A DNA stretch of 64,000 nt from Atopsyche davidsoni (GCA_022113835.1 JAILWY010000004.1:9737501-9801500), one strand, 5' to 3'. Counted from the first letter of the stretch, positions 49,560 to 62,819 are shown. Made by a program: numbers and translations. The notes: generated by a model from the sequence alone, not told the origin.

Positions 49560-49980
49560 AATTCAAAATAAGTGTAGTGGGTGTTGTAGGTGTGAAACGA
49601 CGAATAAATTAAAATAAGTGTGTAGTTCGAATGTGTTCGTTAGGTTGGGGGCCGTGTGGGGTGGCGTGTCCCAAGCAGTGCCCCGGGGGAGCCACACATA
49701 TCTTACTCTCCGGGGGCCTCGTAACTGGCAGAGACCACGCCACCGCATGGAGCGAGGAGCCCTCGCGCTGAGGAGGCACGGAAGCCCTGCCTTTTTGTGT
49801 ACAATAATTCATGCGAAATTATTTCACAAGTCTCCTTATTTAAACGTTCAACTTTTAATGGAGGCAGTATTTTCGCCATACACACATCGTGATATGGTAT
49901 TAATAAAGTGTCCTCTCTCTTTCTCAGTGTTGCTTTTCTATAATTTACGATACGTTAAAATTTAGAAGACTTCAACCCAT
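49560..49980. other. GC-rich island, overlapping unassigned frames
   Basis: 49640-49800 is GC-rich (GGGGGCCGTGTGGGGTGGCG, TGCCCCGGGGGAGCC). A 115-codon plus frame (MCSSNVFVRLGAVWGG...) and three minus frames overlap; none has a family signature, and all cross from GC-rich to AT-rich sequence. Most likely regulatory DNA with chance frames. Confidence 0.3.
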
Positions 49981-49999
49981 TTGCTTTAGGGCGAATGGA

Positions 50000-51460
50000 A
50001 TCTGGCCATGTCATTAGATGAAATGATTGCCAGCCTCTCAAGGCCATTGGTTTTTTTTCAGCCAGTCTTTCTTAATAATTGAAGTATCTAAAATAATCTA
50101 CGTATTTTTCCATTCACCGTTCATGGTAGTTTCATAGAGCATTCTGCATCAATAATTGAAAACTTCTATTTTTTTCTAGTACTGTATTTTGCTACTCTAC
50201 TATATTTTGCAGTGATAGTTCCAAATTTTGCTTCAGACCATATTTTATTTTTATCAATGTGCTGCCATATCTCATTTGTACTTTTTTTTTGTTTATCTAT
50301 TTTAATATTTGATTTGTGTTGTGATCATGGAAATAGTACCATGATGTCTAAAAATTTATGATAAGAGATATTTTAAATTTATTTTATACGAGTGTTCTTT
50401 GCGATAGCGTAAAATTTAATAACAGATAACAAATAAAATGTATAATTACCATTAAATGCAATTAAAGTAAAGACGAATATTTTTTAGAACGTTAAATAAC
50501 AAATCTTAATGTATGTTCCCACGAATACTTTTTTTGTGAATTTCCTACGCAGCATGCGGCTAGTAATGTATACTTTTCACTCGTGATGAATAATTTGTGG
50601 AATGATTTGTTTGACACCTGCTTACGGCAATGATACGCAGGTGTCGGTACCGCCGGGAAGTTGGTATTGATATAAATGATGATGACCATCATCACCAGCG
50701 GCCGGGCATTCCTCTTGACGGCGGATTTATTGCAACATTCACTTTCTATTCATCACACCTGGGAAGACTGCGGGAGGTGTGAAAAACATTAATTTATTAC
50801 GAACCTTTTATTTAATAAACATAGCCACTTGGTAGTCAAAGGTGCATAGTTTTTCTAAGCAATTTCTTACTTCAAATCCAAAAACAGAAAATTCAGTTCA
50901 TCAAACATATTATTTTACAAATAGGGAAAGATTTAATATTAATTTTAACCAGAAAAACACTTGGAATATAAATTATATTCTTACTTTGATTTCCCTGTAT
51001 GTAGCCCTAAAACTATAATAAATAATATTTTCATTCAAAGCATAATTTTTAGAAAAGATACATTGATTTACCTTATGTTTTACTTAGAATATAAAAAAAG
51101 ATACATCCACACTTGTCCCTGATTGCTTCCGTCTAAACTTATTCCGAAAATAGTTTGACTTTTTATTGAAATCCTCTGAATTTTGATGGCTTCCGCTAGT
51201 GAGATGATACATCGACAAATATTTTTTAAGTAAATTACACTATTTTTTAAATATGTATGGATTGAGTAGTTATTAAAAATGCGTTGATCTAAAGACATTT
51301 ATCACGATATCCAAGGCACAACAGACATAAAATAAGAAGTACTAAAAACCGAAAAACCTAATAAATTTTATTTTAAAGCAATTAATCAACGAAACATATG
51401 CGTAAATTTAGATTTAAATAATTTTCAGTTCGCAATATCATTATTTTCGAGTAGCACATT
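50000..51460. other. AT-rich DNA with a balanced patch at 50620-50790
   Basis: The patch includes ACACCTGCTTACGG and GGTGTCGGTACCGCCGGG. Otherwise AT-rich with no supported gene. Confidence 0.35.
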
Positions 51461-51469
51461 AAGCCGAGC

Positions 51470-51660
51470 TAGTTTACTTTATGAGCTGATTTACACAAGC
51501 CGCGACTGTCGGCCATTACCCTGTCTTCGCATCAGATTTATTAAAAATTAATATTCAGAAAGTAAAGCGCGCTCCGTTAAAATGCGGTTAGGTTAGGTTG
51601 GGTAACGAAATGAGGATTACTGGCGAGGCAGGTCAGATCAATCAACTTCCAAACTTTAAA
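51470..51660. other. mixed-composition island
   Basis: Contains GTCGGCCATTACCCTG (GCCAT), AAAGCGCGCTCCG and GGTTAGGTTAGGTTGGG at 51586-51602. No frame of interest. Confidence 0.3.
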
Positions 51661-51923
51661 ATTAATTTAAATTTATTACATTTGAATAATTATGATACGC
51701 CAGTAGCGTCGAGTGGCTAACTGAAAAAAACAATAAAAATAAACATTCAATTTTATGCGTATGCATAATAAACGCATTTTTTATACACAGGTTTTTAAAA
51801 TTACCCAATAACGACGATTTTTTTAATGAATTATAAAAAAATGATAAACTACACCCATTTGAAATTTTCTACCACCATATAAAATAAAACATCATGTCAT
51901 AAAAATTTAACTCAAAAAGTTTA

Positions 51924-51968
51924 AATATATATTTTTTTATATATATATTTATTTATATATATTATATA

Positions 51969-52039
<71 letters not shown>

Positions 52040-52082
52040 GTATATAAATATATATATATATATATATGTCATTTATATATAT
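51924..52082. repeat. (TA)n microsatellite block with T/A interruptions
   Basis: About 160 bp of TA repeat interrupted by TTT and AAA steps and one ATGTAT. Confidence 0.93.
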
Positions 52083-52139
52083 TTGTAATAAACCCAGTTT
52101 TGTGAAACAATTGTTCATACTCTAAATATCTCGCAAAGG

Positions 52140-53530
52140 TTTCTACATTTTGAGACTTGTTACATTCAATTATGTTGGTTCCCGTTTCATATTTAAATGC
52201 GCTACCGAAGGGAACGGCTGTCGACAGGATTATCTATCACTTCCTCTTAGCATTCTTCAGGGCAACCAGGGAGACTCCGCCTGGGCTTATTACCGACGAA
52301 CTATGTCTAACAACCACGGAAATGATAGCCCGTAATAACTACTGCCAGTATGTAACGAGAAAAATGAATCCCATCTGGGAACCTATCTAGGTTCTTAAAT
52401 TTCTGTAATAAAAATGTACTACAGTTTTTTTGTTGTAATTATTGATTAATTTGGCATAACACGACGGAAGTTCTATTTATTAACTATATATTATCTATCG
52501 TTATAATACAACTGTTTGTTATATCTCAGGTCTAGAATACTCGGTCTGACCCGGTTAACCGTGCACAGTAAATGGTACATTCTTTTGTTAATGATACCAC
52601 TTGAATTTAAATTATACAATAAAGTCTATTTAGTTTAGTTATTGAGATGACAAGATAAAAAAATAAGAAGAAGCGACCACTGTTGGATTTTAAGAGTTCC
52701 AAAGTACATTCTTGGATCGATCCTACAAAGAAATATCAATGGATGCGCAGAGAAAATAAAAAAACCTTCTGAGAATATAAAAACCAACGATACTACAATG
52801 AAGGCTCAGAAAATAATACTCTCGTAATAAAATACGAATCTTAACAAGATCTTTACAAAAAAATTATATTATTATGATAACTGTAGATAAATATGTAACA
52901 AAGAATATTAACGATCTAATTTTGATGTTATATTATATTACAAAATAGTATAAGCCTTCTTAAAGCGATGAACGGTAATCCAATTTATCTTCACCGGAAA
53001 CCGATACACGTTTAGCTGATTCATTCACATATGTTCCTTGGCAAAATCTATTCCCAGTAAAAATGTACTTATAATTTAGTAATTCTCTACTTTCATATGA
53101 AAAATTATTATAGTTTTGAATGTAATTTTAAGTTCGTATAAATGTAATAATTCATTTCAAAAATAGAAGAACTTGGAATACGAAATCACGGCCTAATTGC
53201 TTTGCTATTCCTCTATGTGATACTAACTAGAGTATGAAGCCGAGATCTGATTCAAATTTATTACTTAATGGTTTCCTTTATGGTAGTATAATGTTCAATA
53301 ATAAATTAAATCTAATTTCGATTTTGCATACAATGAGTGAGCAAGGAGTCCTAAAAGAGTGGATATTATTACAATAAGCTTATTGCTTACATTGCCATTG
53401 AGTTGATTTGCAATATGCCTAAAGCTGTATTGAGAGTTTTATTTTATTTTAACTGATGTTGTTTCATATCTCAAGGAAATGAATACGAACGGAATCATGA
53501 TGGCTGAAATAGTGGACATAAAATATGATC
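52140..53530. other. mostly AT-rich; weak balanced block 52190-52390
   Basis: The block has two overlapping plus frames of 61 and 77 codons (the longer ends TRKMNPIWEPI). Neither matches a family I know and neither has defensible splice or start context. The rest is AT-rich. Confidence 0.3.
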
Positions 53531-53534
53531 AAGT

Positions 53535-53535
<1 letters not shown>

Positions 53536-53606
<71 letters not shown>

Positions 53607-53609
53607 TAT

Positions 53610-53688
<79 letters not shown>

Positions 53689-53718
53689 AATTTATGTGTG
53701 TGTGCCTGTGTATATATT
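53536..53718. repeat. (TA)n microsatellite flanked by TG/CA tracts
   Basis: TGTGTGTATA leads into about 140 bp of TA repeat with a central GCATATAGA interruption, then TACACATATAAATTTATGTGTG. The three overlapping IYIYIY frames are artefacts. Confidence 0.95.
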
Positions 53719-53814
53719 CATAAGCATAACTTTATTTTTGTTATTTAATCACGCTTGTATTTAAAAACAAATAATTATTTTATAAATTTGTTAAATACGA
53801 GGTACATAGCAAAA

Positions 53815-54100
53815 TAGTGGAATCATCATAGACGGCTTCCACCGGCACGTATTCTGGACGCGTCATGTTAACACCGTTTTCTACTTTATAAGATCTCACC
53901 GTATAAGCTGTTATCGAGAGACGATAAAGCATTCAAATAAAATAAAATTAATTGGCCGGCCGATCTTCAGCTATTTCGTTAACACGAATAAAACTTGTTA
54001 ATCTGATTTATTTATTTTTATTCATTTATAAGTAGCACTGAAAAAGATAGCAGCTGTTTGTTAACAGGTCGGTAAATGAGTTTTAATTGTGACCTATACG
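53815..54100. other. mixed-composition island
   Basis: Includes GGCTTCCACCGGCACG, TTAATTGGCCGGCCGATC and GATAGCAGCTGTTTG (E-box CAGCTG). No coding frame. Confidence 0.3.
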
Positions 54101-54389
54101 CACAAACTAGAAGGATTACTGATTTCAACAAATTAATTGAGTTTTCTTAATACATTTTTGATTTTTTTTTCTATTTATTAAATCTTAATCTTGAATGAAT
54201 TATAATTTTGAAGTGAAGAAATTCTTGAACAAATTAATTAATAATTTAGCTTAAATAATGACAGAAATTTATAATTATTTGTACAAAAACACAAACGTAA
54301 GATTTCATTAAAAGTAAAACACCTCCACAATGCATAAATTCTTAGTACAACATATATTTTCTTTCGTATGAAATGACGATGTAAAATTT

Positions 54390-54720
54390 TCATAAAACCA
54401 GGGCCCGAATAATAACCGAACGTCCGTCATCGCAGTAATTTATACATATCATTACTACCGAAAGAATTCTTCTCGAATAATAAAAAAAGAAAATACAATA
54501 AAAAAACGGATAGCGGGAGAATTACTGATGCCCCAGATGAGAGACAGCGCTCCAAAACAAACTTGTTATGAAGTGATTAATCATTTGCGGAGGCTTCGCT
54601 CACGAGAAGACGGTCGTTACACCATTCCACAAAAACGACATTTTAAACATCCGACCATCGACATTAACATCAGCTATCAAACTGCAAAATGAAACTTTAG
54701 CATCGCTGTCAACCACAATT
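54390..54720. other. mixed-composition island
   Basis: Includes AACCGAACGTCCGTCATCGC, GGAGGCTTCGCTCACGAG and GAGACAGCGCTCC. No frame of interest. Confidence 0.28.
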
Positions 54721-56040
54721 ACACTGACGTTTAGCCTTTTCATCTTGTACTAACATTATTTTTATATTGTAAGACTGCCAATTATATTTTTCTCGGATTT
54801 TATGAAATATCATATACAATTTGCTTGCTCGTTATGTACTGAAAGTATGGGCCGCTTGGATTGCGGAATATAAAGGTGAATTTCCCACTTTACCAAATGG
54901 CATGTGACATATTTCTTTTATTAACTCGTAAAATACGGAAATTATTAGAAAAAAAGACCACAATAATGATCTGTTTACAAAATGCTACAAATTTTGTGAA
55001 ATGATGTCCTGTTGAATTTTTATGAAAAATGTTATATGGTAGATAATCGACACCGTTAACTAGATGCTGATGTCTATCTGGTGCCGTTACTGCTGTGCTA
55101 TTTCATATACATATTTGGTATCCCCTCTCTGTGTAAAACCGATCATCTGATTACAATACCAATACACTTTAGCCACACTCAATTCTCGTCATGACAGAAA
55201 TCATGACATATTAAACTCAAGATAAAAAAAAGCTTATGCGTCCTGTCAAAACCAGTTCTTACTAAATGCATTATTTGTAAGTACTCAAAACTTTAATTCG
55301 TGGCAATTAATCGCAGTAGCGCTGTTATATTACTATTTTCATTGCGGCGCAAATCTCAATTTACTGTTCACTAGGTACAAATATTTATTCTGCACGTTTC
55401 CGTAAACTCTCACACGCTTACGAGTAAATTATTTTTTTACAGTATTAAAAAAAAAATTTAAATGTAAATTATACTTCATAGAGATATAACAATCTAAGTC
55501 AATTTCGCGCCAGCCGACTTGCGTGGCGTGCGTAAAGCATTTCAAATCGCGTTTAGCATTAGCAACGTTATGATGTGATATTTAATACGAAATTGAAAAA
55601 ACATTAATATCTTAGTGTATTTTTTTTATTTGATTTGCACAGATGTTTTTCCATGTTTGCATTCACCTTTAAGATGTGTGGTACATTAAACACGTTTTAG
55701 TATAATATTTTATACAATAACACAACGCTCTTCATTAATACAACTAACACGCTTGCAATGCCTGCTCACCATTTTTAATTAAAAGTTTTTTGTAGATGTC
55801 CGTCTCCATTCGTCCAAGCACTTGTTTCGGGAGAATGTTGATATTAATGAAAATGATCATATTCAATATATTAATTTATGATTAAAATAATAACGGTGTA
55901 TGCATAGCTGATTAGTATTAGTTACATTTGAGCACCATATGTACGAGTGTACCTTTAAATGTGGTTCTATTTTGATCCCATCTTGTGAGGCATAATTTAA
56001 GTCGAATGGTATAATATTTAATAATAATACCCTGTATACA
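54720..56040. other. AT-rich DNA with a small patch at 55505-55560
   Basis: The patch reads CGCGCCAGCCGACTTGCG. Elsewhere AT-rich; no gene found. Confidence 0.38.
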
Positions 56041-56049
56041 TTACTACCT

Positions 56050-56280
56050 ATATAATTAGTTTATTACAGAGTGCGGTCCTTGTAATGGTAATGATTTAAT
56101 GAAATGTACACGATGCGCTCCTAATGAGGGCGGCAAAGACAAATAACCTTTAATAGCGCAATAAATCTGCGGTTATGAAATATAATTTGCCTCCCACGGG
56201 ACACTCCGAAGAGGATTTGTGGCCTTGAGTTTGAGTGCTGCTTGGGACCCACCCGACGTTACCGGTGCTAGTTGTTGTAT
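56050..56280. other. mixed-composition island
   Basis: Contains GCGCTCCTAATGAGGGCGGC, TTAATAGCGCAATAAATC and CGACGTTACCGGTGCTAG-like sequence. No frame. Confidence 0.28.
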
Positions 56281-56659
56281 TTTAAGTTGTCAATACTGAA
56301 CTCGGAAATAATTATTCAATCTTATGTTTTTGAAATATGACGAATACTCATTATTTTTTATTTCACTTTTATATATCAAGAATAATAAAAAAATTATGAC
56401 TGTCAGAAATTTTTTATATTGAAGGTACATAAAAACTGATTTGAATTTTAAACGGATTTTAAATTTTACTGCGTTATTTTTATACCAATGAACAAAAGAA
56501 AAAATGTTTATTTTTTATAATATCTTCTCGTCCTAAGAAGTAAATCCCAAACTGAAGTAATTGGACTCCCGTCTCAACAAGTTTGGTCGAAGATTATTTA
56601 CATGTGTCGATTTATGCATTGATACAGAATATTGAACATCATAAGATTTTTATTTGCGT

Positions 56660-57110
56660 CATATGCGTCAATAACAAGAGCCGCTGCACTTCATGTCCAG
56701 AATGTTAGCTTATCGTAAACGGCCGCATATACGTGGCTACATATTATCTCACAAATGTTACATCAAATTTTAAAGTTTAATTTATTAATTATATCACTCG
56801 GGTGAGTGATTTTTCAAACAGGTTATTTCAAATCGACGCTAGTAACGTGTGTAACTCAATACGACTGGTAGTTAATTAAACATTTATCTTTTTTAAATAT
56901 AAAATGCAGTTTATTTTATCGCCTGAGAATAAATATTAAATTAAACCGGAAAATCTACAAAATTATATAACACGTGAGGTGACAGCTCGGGGGAATACAA
57001 TTCACTAAAGATAAAATATCTATAATTATTCACGCAACAAGGAGTGGGCAGAGAGCCATAAAAATCGGTTGCACCTGTCAGCAAGTTTACTCGGAATGAT
57101 CGATTTCCAT
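56660..57110. other. weak islands
   Basis: 56670-56730 (CAAGAGCCGCTGCACTTC, AAACGGCCGC) and 56970-57110 (GTGAGGTGACAGCTCGGGGG, GTTGCACCTGTCAGC, the last holding an E-box CACCTG). Confidence 0.28.
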
Positions 57111-57429
57111 ACATTATTTCAGCTTAAAAATATAACAGTGTGTTTAAATGTGATTTATATTCAAATTACACAATTTATATCGGGTAAGATTTGTATTCGC
57201 ATTAGAATCAATAGGAGTAAATCATTATCGTAAATTACACTCAATCCAGACGCGTACAAAGCGAGCCTCACACTTTTTGTTAACATTCTTTCCGTGATAT
57301 TCAGCCAAAAGCAGCATCACAAAAAACACGTTTTGTCCAAACAATTAACATTTTTAGTGGTAAAAGTATGCTCGAAGAAAAACTACGAGTACGTTTGGTA
57401 TGTTTAATTCAACTTTGATAGCTGTTCGT

Positions 57430-57835
57430 TACCAAACACCACTGCGGGCATTTTCATTACTCGCATTCCTATAGGTGTATTCGTAATGTGACCGACTACA
57501 TAAGAGACCTTTATTTTCTGTAGTGACATACATTTTCCGGGGTCCCCACTCGGCTGCTAGCATTTGCCCGCCCGGCAGCGGCGGCCTCTTCGGGTGCCTT
57601 TCATCGCGGGTAATGAGAGCGTTTACCATTCCGAAAGTGATTAAAATAAAAAGTAAAACGGCGCGGTGGCGGCCGGCGATTCATTTGCGTTAGAATAATC
57701 ACTGTCATAGCGCAAATCGCATTAAAGCTCCCAGCAGGCCGGCGCGAGTGGCGGACCTAACCTTCCCCGCGACGCCCGCAGGCTCCGTCGCTCTCCACCA
57801 GCCGGATGTCAACATCGCAATCCCTGATGATAGTT
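57430..57835. other. GC-rich island
   Basis: Contains GCCCGGCAGCGGCGGCCTC, AACGGCGCGGTGGCGGCC, AGCAGGCCGGCGCGAGTGGC and CGCAGGCTCCGTCGCTCTCC. One of the highest CpG densities in the right half. The 66-codon minus frame covers only part of it. Confidence 0.33.
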
Positions 57836-58259
57836 TTGCATTTTAGTAATATTAAAACGTTGTCGACATTATAATATATAACATCTTAGTCAAACGCTTA
57901 TTTCAATTCAACGCCTATTACATATTCAATGCGATAAAATAATTTCATAAGTTTTTTACGATATCACAGTAATTAATTCAACAAATGAGTGTTATTTTAA
58001 TATAAGTTATATTTATTAATAATAAAAGAGCTTATTTGAAAACATCATAGTATGCTATAAATTCAATAAAATAAAATATATTTTAAGTTTCTTTATATAA
58101 ACAAACTTTTAAAAAAAAATTACACATAAGTTCGTGTGCATATTGGACATCCGAAATATTCGTTCGCAAGAAATATTGAAAAGTTGTATCTCATAATCGA
58201 GACGATAGATAAATTGAATCTTTTTGACCGTAGACAGATTTTGTTATCGATCCCATAAA

Positions 58260-58560
58260 TTTAAAATAACTGAGTGCGTACAAAGAGTATTAAAAAAATA
58301 CAACAATCCGAAGCAGTCGCGCTGATCGACGGGTCCGATTGTTGCATTCTCGAGTACGGCACGAGCATTCGACAAGTTGCTAAATCATCGGACTCCGTGG
58401 ACTCCGCGACCGGACTCGCCGGTGACGCTCGGCCGACCGAGAGGACGAAGGGGAGATCTCCAGTGGAGATATTCGATAACAAATTGAAAAGAGTAGTCGA
58501 GGATAATGCAAAGAAGATAAAAGATCGCATCTTAAGAATTAGTCTAACACACAGAGTACT
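58260..58560. other. mixed-composition island with mirrored frames
   Basis: A 96-codon plus frame (ending DNAKKIKDRILRISL) and an 89-codon minus frame lie opposite each other. Neither has a recognised family and no splice sites clearly bound them. The sequence has many GACTCC words (near 58389-58400). A real exon is possible but unsupported. Confidence 0.3.
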
Positions 58561-58939
58561 TTGATGTACTATTGTGTTATTATGTCTAAATTAAAAATTA
58601 ATCGCCCACTTTGAACTGTTTGTGTTTACTTTATTTATATCAGCCATAACTGGATACAATAAAACGTCTCGGGTTTTAGAAGAGTTTGGTTATTTTATTG
58701 AAATCGATTCTAAATTAATTATTTCGTTTGTGATTTATTTGTTTACGATAATATAAATATTCTTGCTCTGTGTTTTGGTTCGTGACCAAATACCGTTATT
58801 TTTTGTCAACAAGTATGCGATCTCGTAAGTCAGTTACAAACAGAAAAAAATTTAACCGTAAATATCAAAAGGACACCTCTCAAGTGTAGAACAATAGCCG
58901 GCTTATCAATAGACAAGGTTATTATTCATGATTCTGCCA

Positions 58940-59110
58940 TTACAAGCATGCAAGGAGTCGGCGCGCGTGACGCTCGTCCCTCCGCCATCAACCATCAATC
59001 TCCGCAGCCGCTCCCCCCGTGGACCCCGCGGACCCCGCGGACCCCCCGCGGATCTGCGCCGCCCGCGAGAGCTATGGCGACATTGCTCACCTCTCCGTGC
59101 GACTTACTGA
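58940..59110. repeat. GC-rich island with 9-bp tandem repeat
   Basis: Units GGACCCCGC repeat about 3.5 times from 59020 to 59052, followed by GCGGATCTGCGCCGCCCG. Confidence 0.8.
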
Positions 59111-59129
59111 AAACCAGTCCACTCGTTTT

Positions 59130-60270
59130 ATAAAAATAATATTCTCACTAGCATCAGTCAGTTAATCAGTATCGTAAATATTACATGTTTACACGATGGT
59201 TTAATTTAGGCAAACAAAAATATTATTTGCTGCCTTTAATATTTACGTTCGTTATTATTTTAATTGTTCGTTAAATTAATGACCAATTACTTAAAAAAAT
59301 ATACTTTAAAAAGTTCGATAACGCTATTTATTTTTAAATTATATTTAGTTTGTTTACATTTAATTAACAATGCTGGATATATATATATGTATATATTTGT
59401 AAATACATATAAAAAGATTGAGCACTTATTTCAACCCTATTTTACATTTTTTTACCGCTGTTTTCATCAATTAGGCATACTGAAATTGGACGTATAAGAT
59501 AGCAATGTTTTTTTAAATATTTAAATATACCTTAAAAATCGTAGAAGATAGAAAAAAATATTTTGAAGTTTATAATGGAATTTATAATCTTATTAAGGAC
59601 AACAGTTGACAATAAAATGTTTATTTTATGCTGAAAAAATCCCGTAAATGAAACGAACGGCCGGTAAGGCAAGCAATAAAATTGTATGAGACGCTGTTGC
59701 TGGTGTGCTCGGGAATGCGATGGCATTTTAAACGTTTGGTGATTACTGTGTCTTAACTCTTTACGGATAAAAGAGTCTTTTTTGGAAATGTATAAAAAAA
59801 AAAGTACTATATTCCAATAACTATAATTTCACACACAATAGAATAGCTAGTTTATCCCCAAATTCAATTTTATGAGCAAATCTAAAAAATAATTTTAAAA
59901 AAGTGAAAAATTTATGATTATTATTGTCTTGTAACTTAATTGAAATCGTTTTTATTTCATACAACTATCTCTATTGTTCCAAATTTCATTTTATTTTTTC
60001 ACGGTTTAAGTGATAGTATATTTAAATGAAACATATTTAATAAAATATGACTAGTATATTTTGAACATGTATTTAACTAATCATCGGCTTAATACGATTA
60101 TTTTACTTACCAATCGGGATACATATGATTAATTGATTCAACTCATGACGAGTATATTTAAAATTTTAGGTAGTTTGACTCTGAAGGTTTAAGAAATACA
60201 TTTCTTTTATTTCAGATCAATTTAATATTGACCAGCCATAGATTTATCAACGAACATCGTTGGATCTAAT
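59130..60270. other. AT-rich desert
   Basis: No gene or island seen. A minus-strand GTAAGTAAAA donor-like site follows GATTG at 60105-60111. Confidence 0.42.
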
Positions 60271-60284
60271 AAAATTAAAACAGC

Positions 60285-60335
60285 TTGAACCATTATTTTC
60301 TTAGCCGTCTCTCCTCTCTGGAGATAATGGTTCAA
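60285..60335. repeat. hairpin with perfect 12-bp outer stem
   Basis: TTGAACCATTAT (60285-60296) is the exact complement of ATAATGGTTCAA (60324-60335). Four more pairs, two of them G-T on the plus-strand transcript, extend the stem to 16 bp with a 19-nt loop. The stem is short for an animal microRNA precursor. Confidence 0.75.
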
Positions 60336-60364
60336 TACAAATAAAGCGTATAATTTACGAGAGA

Positions 60365-60620
60365 TTCATTTCCGCGGTTCTGCTCCAGCAGAGGAGCCGG
60401 GCGGGGCGGCGGGCAGGCGGGCAGGCGGGGCGGGGGGCAGGCGGGGAAGGGGCAGGCGGGGCGGCAGGGGCGGACGCCCGCCACGAGGGCCTCGCGTGCC
60501 GCCGCGAGACGCCCCGGGCGCGGTGGGGACTGTCTCTGTTGTTGCGGGAAGACTTTAAATTGCAGGTGCTCTATAAATGAGTCACAGAGCTTAGCAACTC
60601 TGCTGAGGTCACAATTTTCT
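60365..60620. repeat. GC-rich island with GGGGCAGGCGG-type repeat
   Basis: 60397-60475 is an imperfect array of GGCAGGCGGG/GGGGCGG units, G-rich on the plus strand, followed by CGCGTGCCGCCGCGAGACG. Composition resembles the array near 21.4 kb but it is shorter. Confidence 0.8.
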
Positions 60621-60989
60621 CTACAACCGATATCAATTGCTTAATTTAAAACAGGATGTACCTGTGGTAGACAATATTCATTATATAAATATTAATCAGA
60701 TCCATGTTTACTGAAACATATGTCTAAACACAACGATACAAATATGACGCTTAATTAATTTGTTAATGGTCTACAGAGCTTTGTATATAATTATTTCATA
60801 AATAATCGAAACGTAAAATCCCCAGAAATATCCTACCTTTAAAAAATTATCAGTAATTAATTTGTTCTTTTGAAATCATACGCTTCATAAACAAAAATAA
60901 TGGTAATGGACGCGCTTGTTTGTAAAAATTAAATCTTATTTCTGCAAAATTAAGAGCATTCAATATGAGAAAATACCATATCTTTGCGG

Positions 60990-61200
60990 GCGAAACTAAT
61001 TCTAGGAGATGTAGTTCACCCCGAGGGCCTCGGAGGAGCATATAGCTTCCCCGGCAGGAGCCGCCCCCGCAGCAGTGCACGCGCGCCGGGCCCGCGTGCA
61101 TGCATGTCCAGCGGAAAGACAGATGCGTTGTTATAGCGCCGAGGGCTAATTCGTGACTTGCGTACAGCAGGTGCTCCAAACTAACAAAGAAACTTGCAAA
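60990..61200. other. GC-rich island
   Basis: Contains CCCCGAGGGCCTCGGAGGAG, CCCCGGCAGGAGCCGCCCCC and GCACGCGCGCCGGGCCCG. The 121-codon minus frame spanning it mixes an AT-rich hydrophobic end with a GC-rich core and lacks a domain. Confidence 0.3.
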
Positions 61201-61209
61201 AAACACAAT

Positions 61210-62150
61210 GTTCATTTATCATTGTGCAGGAATAAATATAGATTTTAATTTAAGCTGTTCAACCGAGAAAAACAATGAATAGTATTTAAGGTGTAACGAT
61301 ATAAATTTAATTTATGATTACCGTCATCATTAAACAAAAAAACATGATACGGTAACTTCAAAATTAACGAAGGAATTTTTAATCTATTTTAAAATTATTA
61401 ATACCAATTATTTAATACTTCAATTCAATTTGGAAGAATACATTTGCCCCGTTACATAGTTATCATCAAGGGAACAAAAAAGCGTAAATTCAATAAATTA
61501 TCAACCAAATACAAACGAGCCGAAGGTTTAGAAATCGTTTTTCTTTTGTTATTAAACATAATCACTATTTCCAAGATGCTAGTAATTCGAGTAATAAAGA
61601 ATAATGGGAAACGCCAACATAAAAACAAATCTGCAGCGATCGATAAAAAAACAAATATTGACAGTCGAAATCCATAAAAGATAATACTCGTGATATTATA
61701 ATATAAACACTAGTGATTTCGCACAACTGGCACGAATAAACAATGCGAAAATAATAGTTTCATCTCCCACACCGTCACTGCTCCGCGGGCGCTGCGCCAC
61801 CTCGCTCCCCGCAGGGCACAGAACTCAAGTCCATACAACTAATGTCACTTTTTAATGTCATTTATATTTCGTATCATGTTCAGTTCACATATTCATCACA
61901 AAATTTGATAGATTAATAATCCTTTTGCAAAAAAAGAAACCAATTACGGTTACTATAAAATGATTCACAACATTTTCAAAAATCAATATTAACAACACTG
62001 TAAGTTAAAAGACATATTTCTTAAAACTTATAAAGTATCAATTAAAAAAAGTACTATTGATAATCGTATTTGGGAGATTGCTATCTTTCCGAAGGTTAGA
62101 AGAAAATATTTGAGTAGATTGCAATAATTACATTCGGTAAAAATTGACTT
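61210..62150. other. AT-rich DNA, small GC patch at 61760-61820
   Basis: The patch reads CTCCGCGGGCGCTGCGCCAC. The 77-codon frame at 61444-61677 is Lys/Ile-rich with no signature. Confidence 0.38.
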
Positions 62151-62159
62151 AAAGGATAA

Positions 62160-62330
62160 TGATTGGAATTGTTCATTTTGGCCCGTAGGAGCTCGTGGCA
62201 CACATCGCGTGACGCCCGCGCGGCCGGGCTGGCTGGCCTCCGCACTCGTTAGGGAATACTATTCATCAAATGCGACCGGTGCAGTAGGTATTGCTACGCA
62301 TGCCACGACACGACATTCTTCATTATGTAC
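62160..62330. other. GC-rich island
   Basis: Contains GGCCCGTAGGAGCT (62180-62193, repeated near 63782 with one change), GCGTGACGCCCGCGCGGCC and TGCGACCGGTGC. Confidence 0.32.
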
Positions 62331-62538
62331 GCCTTAAATAAATGCCATTACTTTTATAGAATATGTTTATAATATGTATTCAAAAACTGCAAAGTAAAAT
62401 CTCCAGCAAAACCATAAATATTATTTATTAGAGACAAACGCACAGTCATGTGTCAAACCTACACGAGTATAGAATTGACAATATAACATTTTATCAATCA
62501 CGACTCATCCTTCAATCTAAAATTATTCATACCTATTT

Positions 62539-62606
<68 letters not shown>

Positions 62607-62628
62607 GTGTGTGTGTGTTTATATATGA
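62539..62628. repeat. (TA)n(TG)n compound microsatellite
   Basis: About 66 bp of TA followed by CGTGTGTGTGTG and a short TA tail. Confidence 0.93.
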
Positions 62629-62819
62629 TACTCATTATAACGAAGAACATCACTTAATTATTTTTTCTTAATATAAATGTTGAAGTATTATCAGCATTAA
62701 AAAAAATAGAGGCTTGGTTATTACACTATTTTATAGGTACTGGGATGAATATAAGTAATCGAAGATCTATCAAACGTTAACTGTATGTCTTTTTGAAAGG
62801 ATATTTTTTGTTTTTCTTA

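Noticed and set aside
49618..49965. 115-codon plus frame
   Set aside because: Runs from GC-rich into AT-rich sequence with an abrupt composition change and no recognisable domain; overlapped by three minus frames.
51586..51602. GGTTAGGTTAGGTTGGG, insect telomere-like (TTAGG)
   Set aside because: Only two to three units; too short to be telomeric and common by chance in insect genomes.
53464..53748. Open frames of IYIYIY repeats on both strands
   Set aside because: Direct translation of a (TA)n microsatellite.
58274..58564. 96-codon plus frame opposite an 89-codon minus frame
   Set aside because: Mirrored frames in a GC-balanced island, without family signature or defensible splice sites.
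60105..60111. Minus-strand GATTG|GTAAGTAAAA donor-like site
   Set aside because: Strong donor consensus, but in a featureless AT-rich context; about sixteen GTAAGT words per strand are expected by chance in a window this size.
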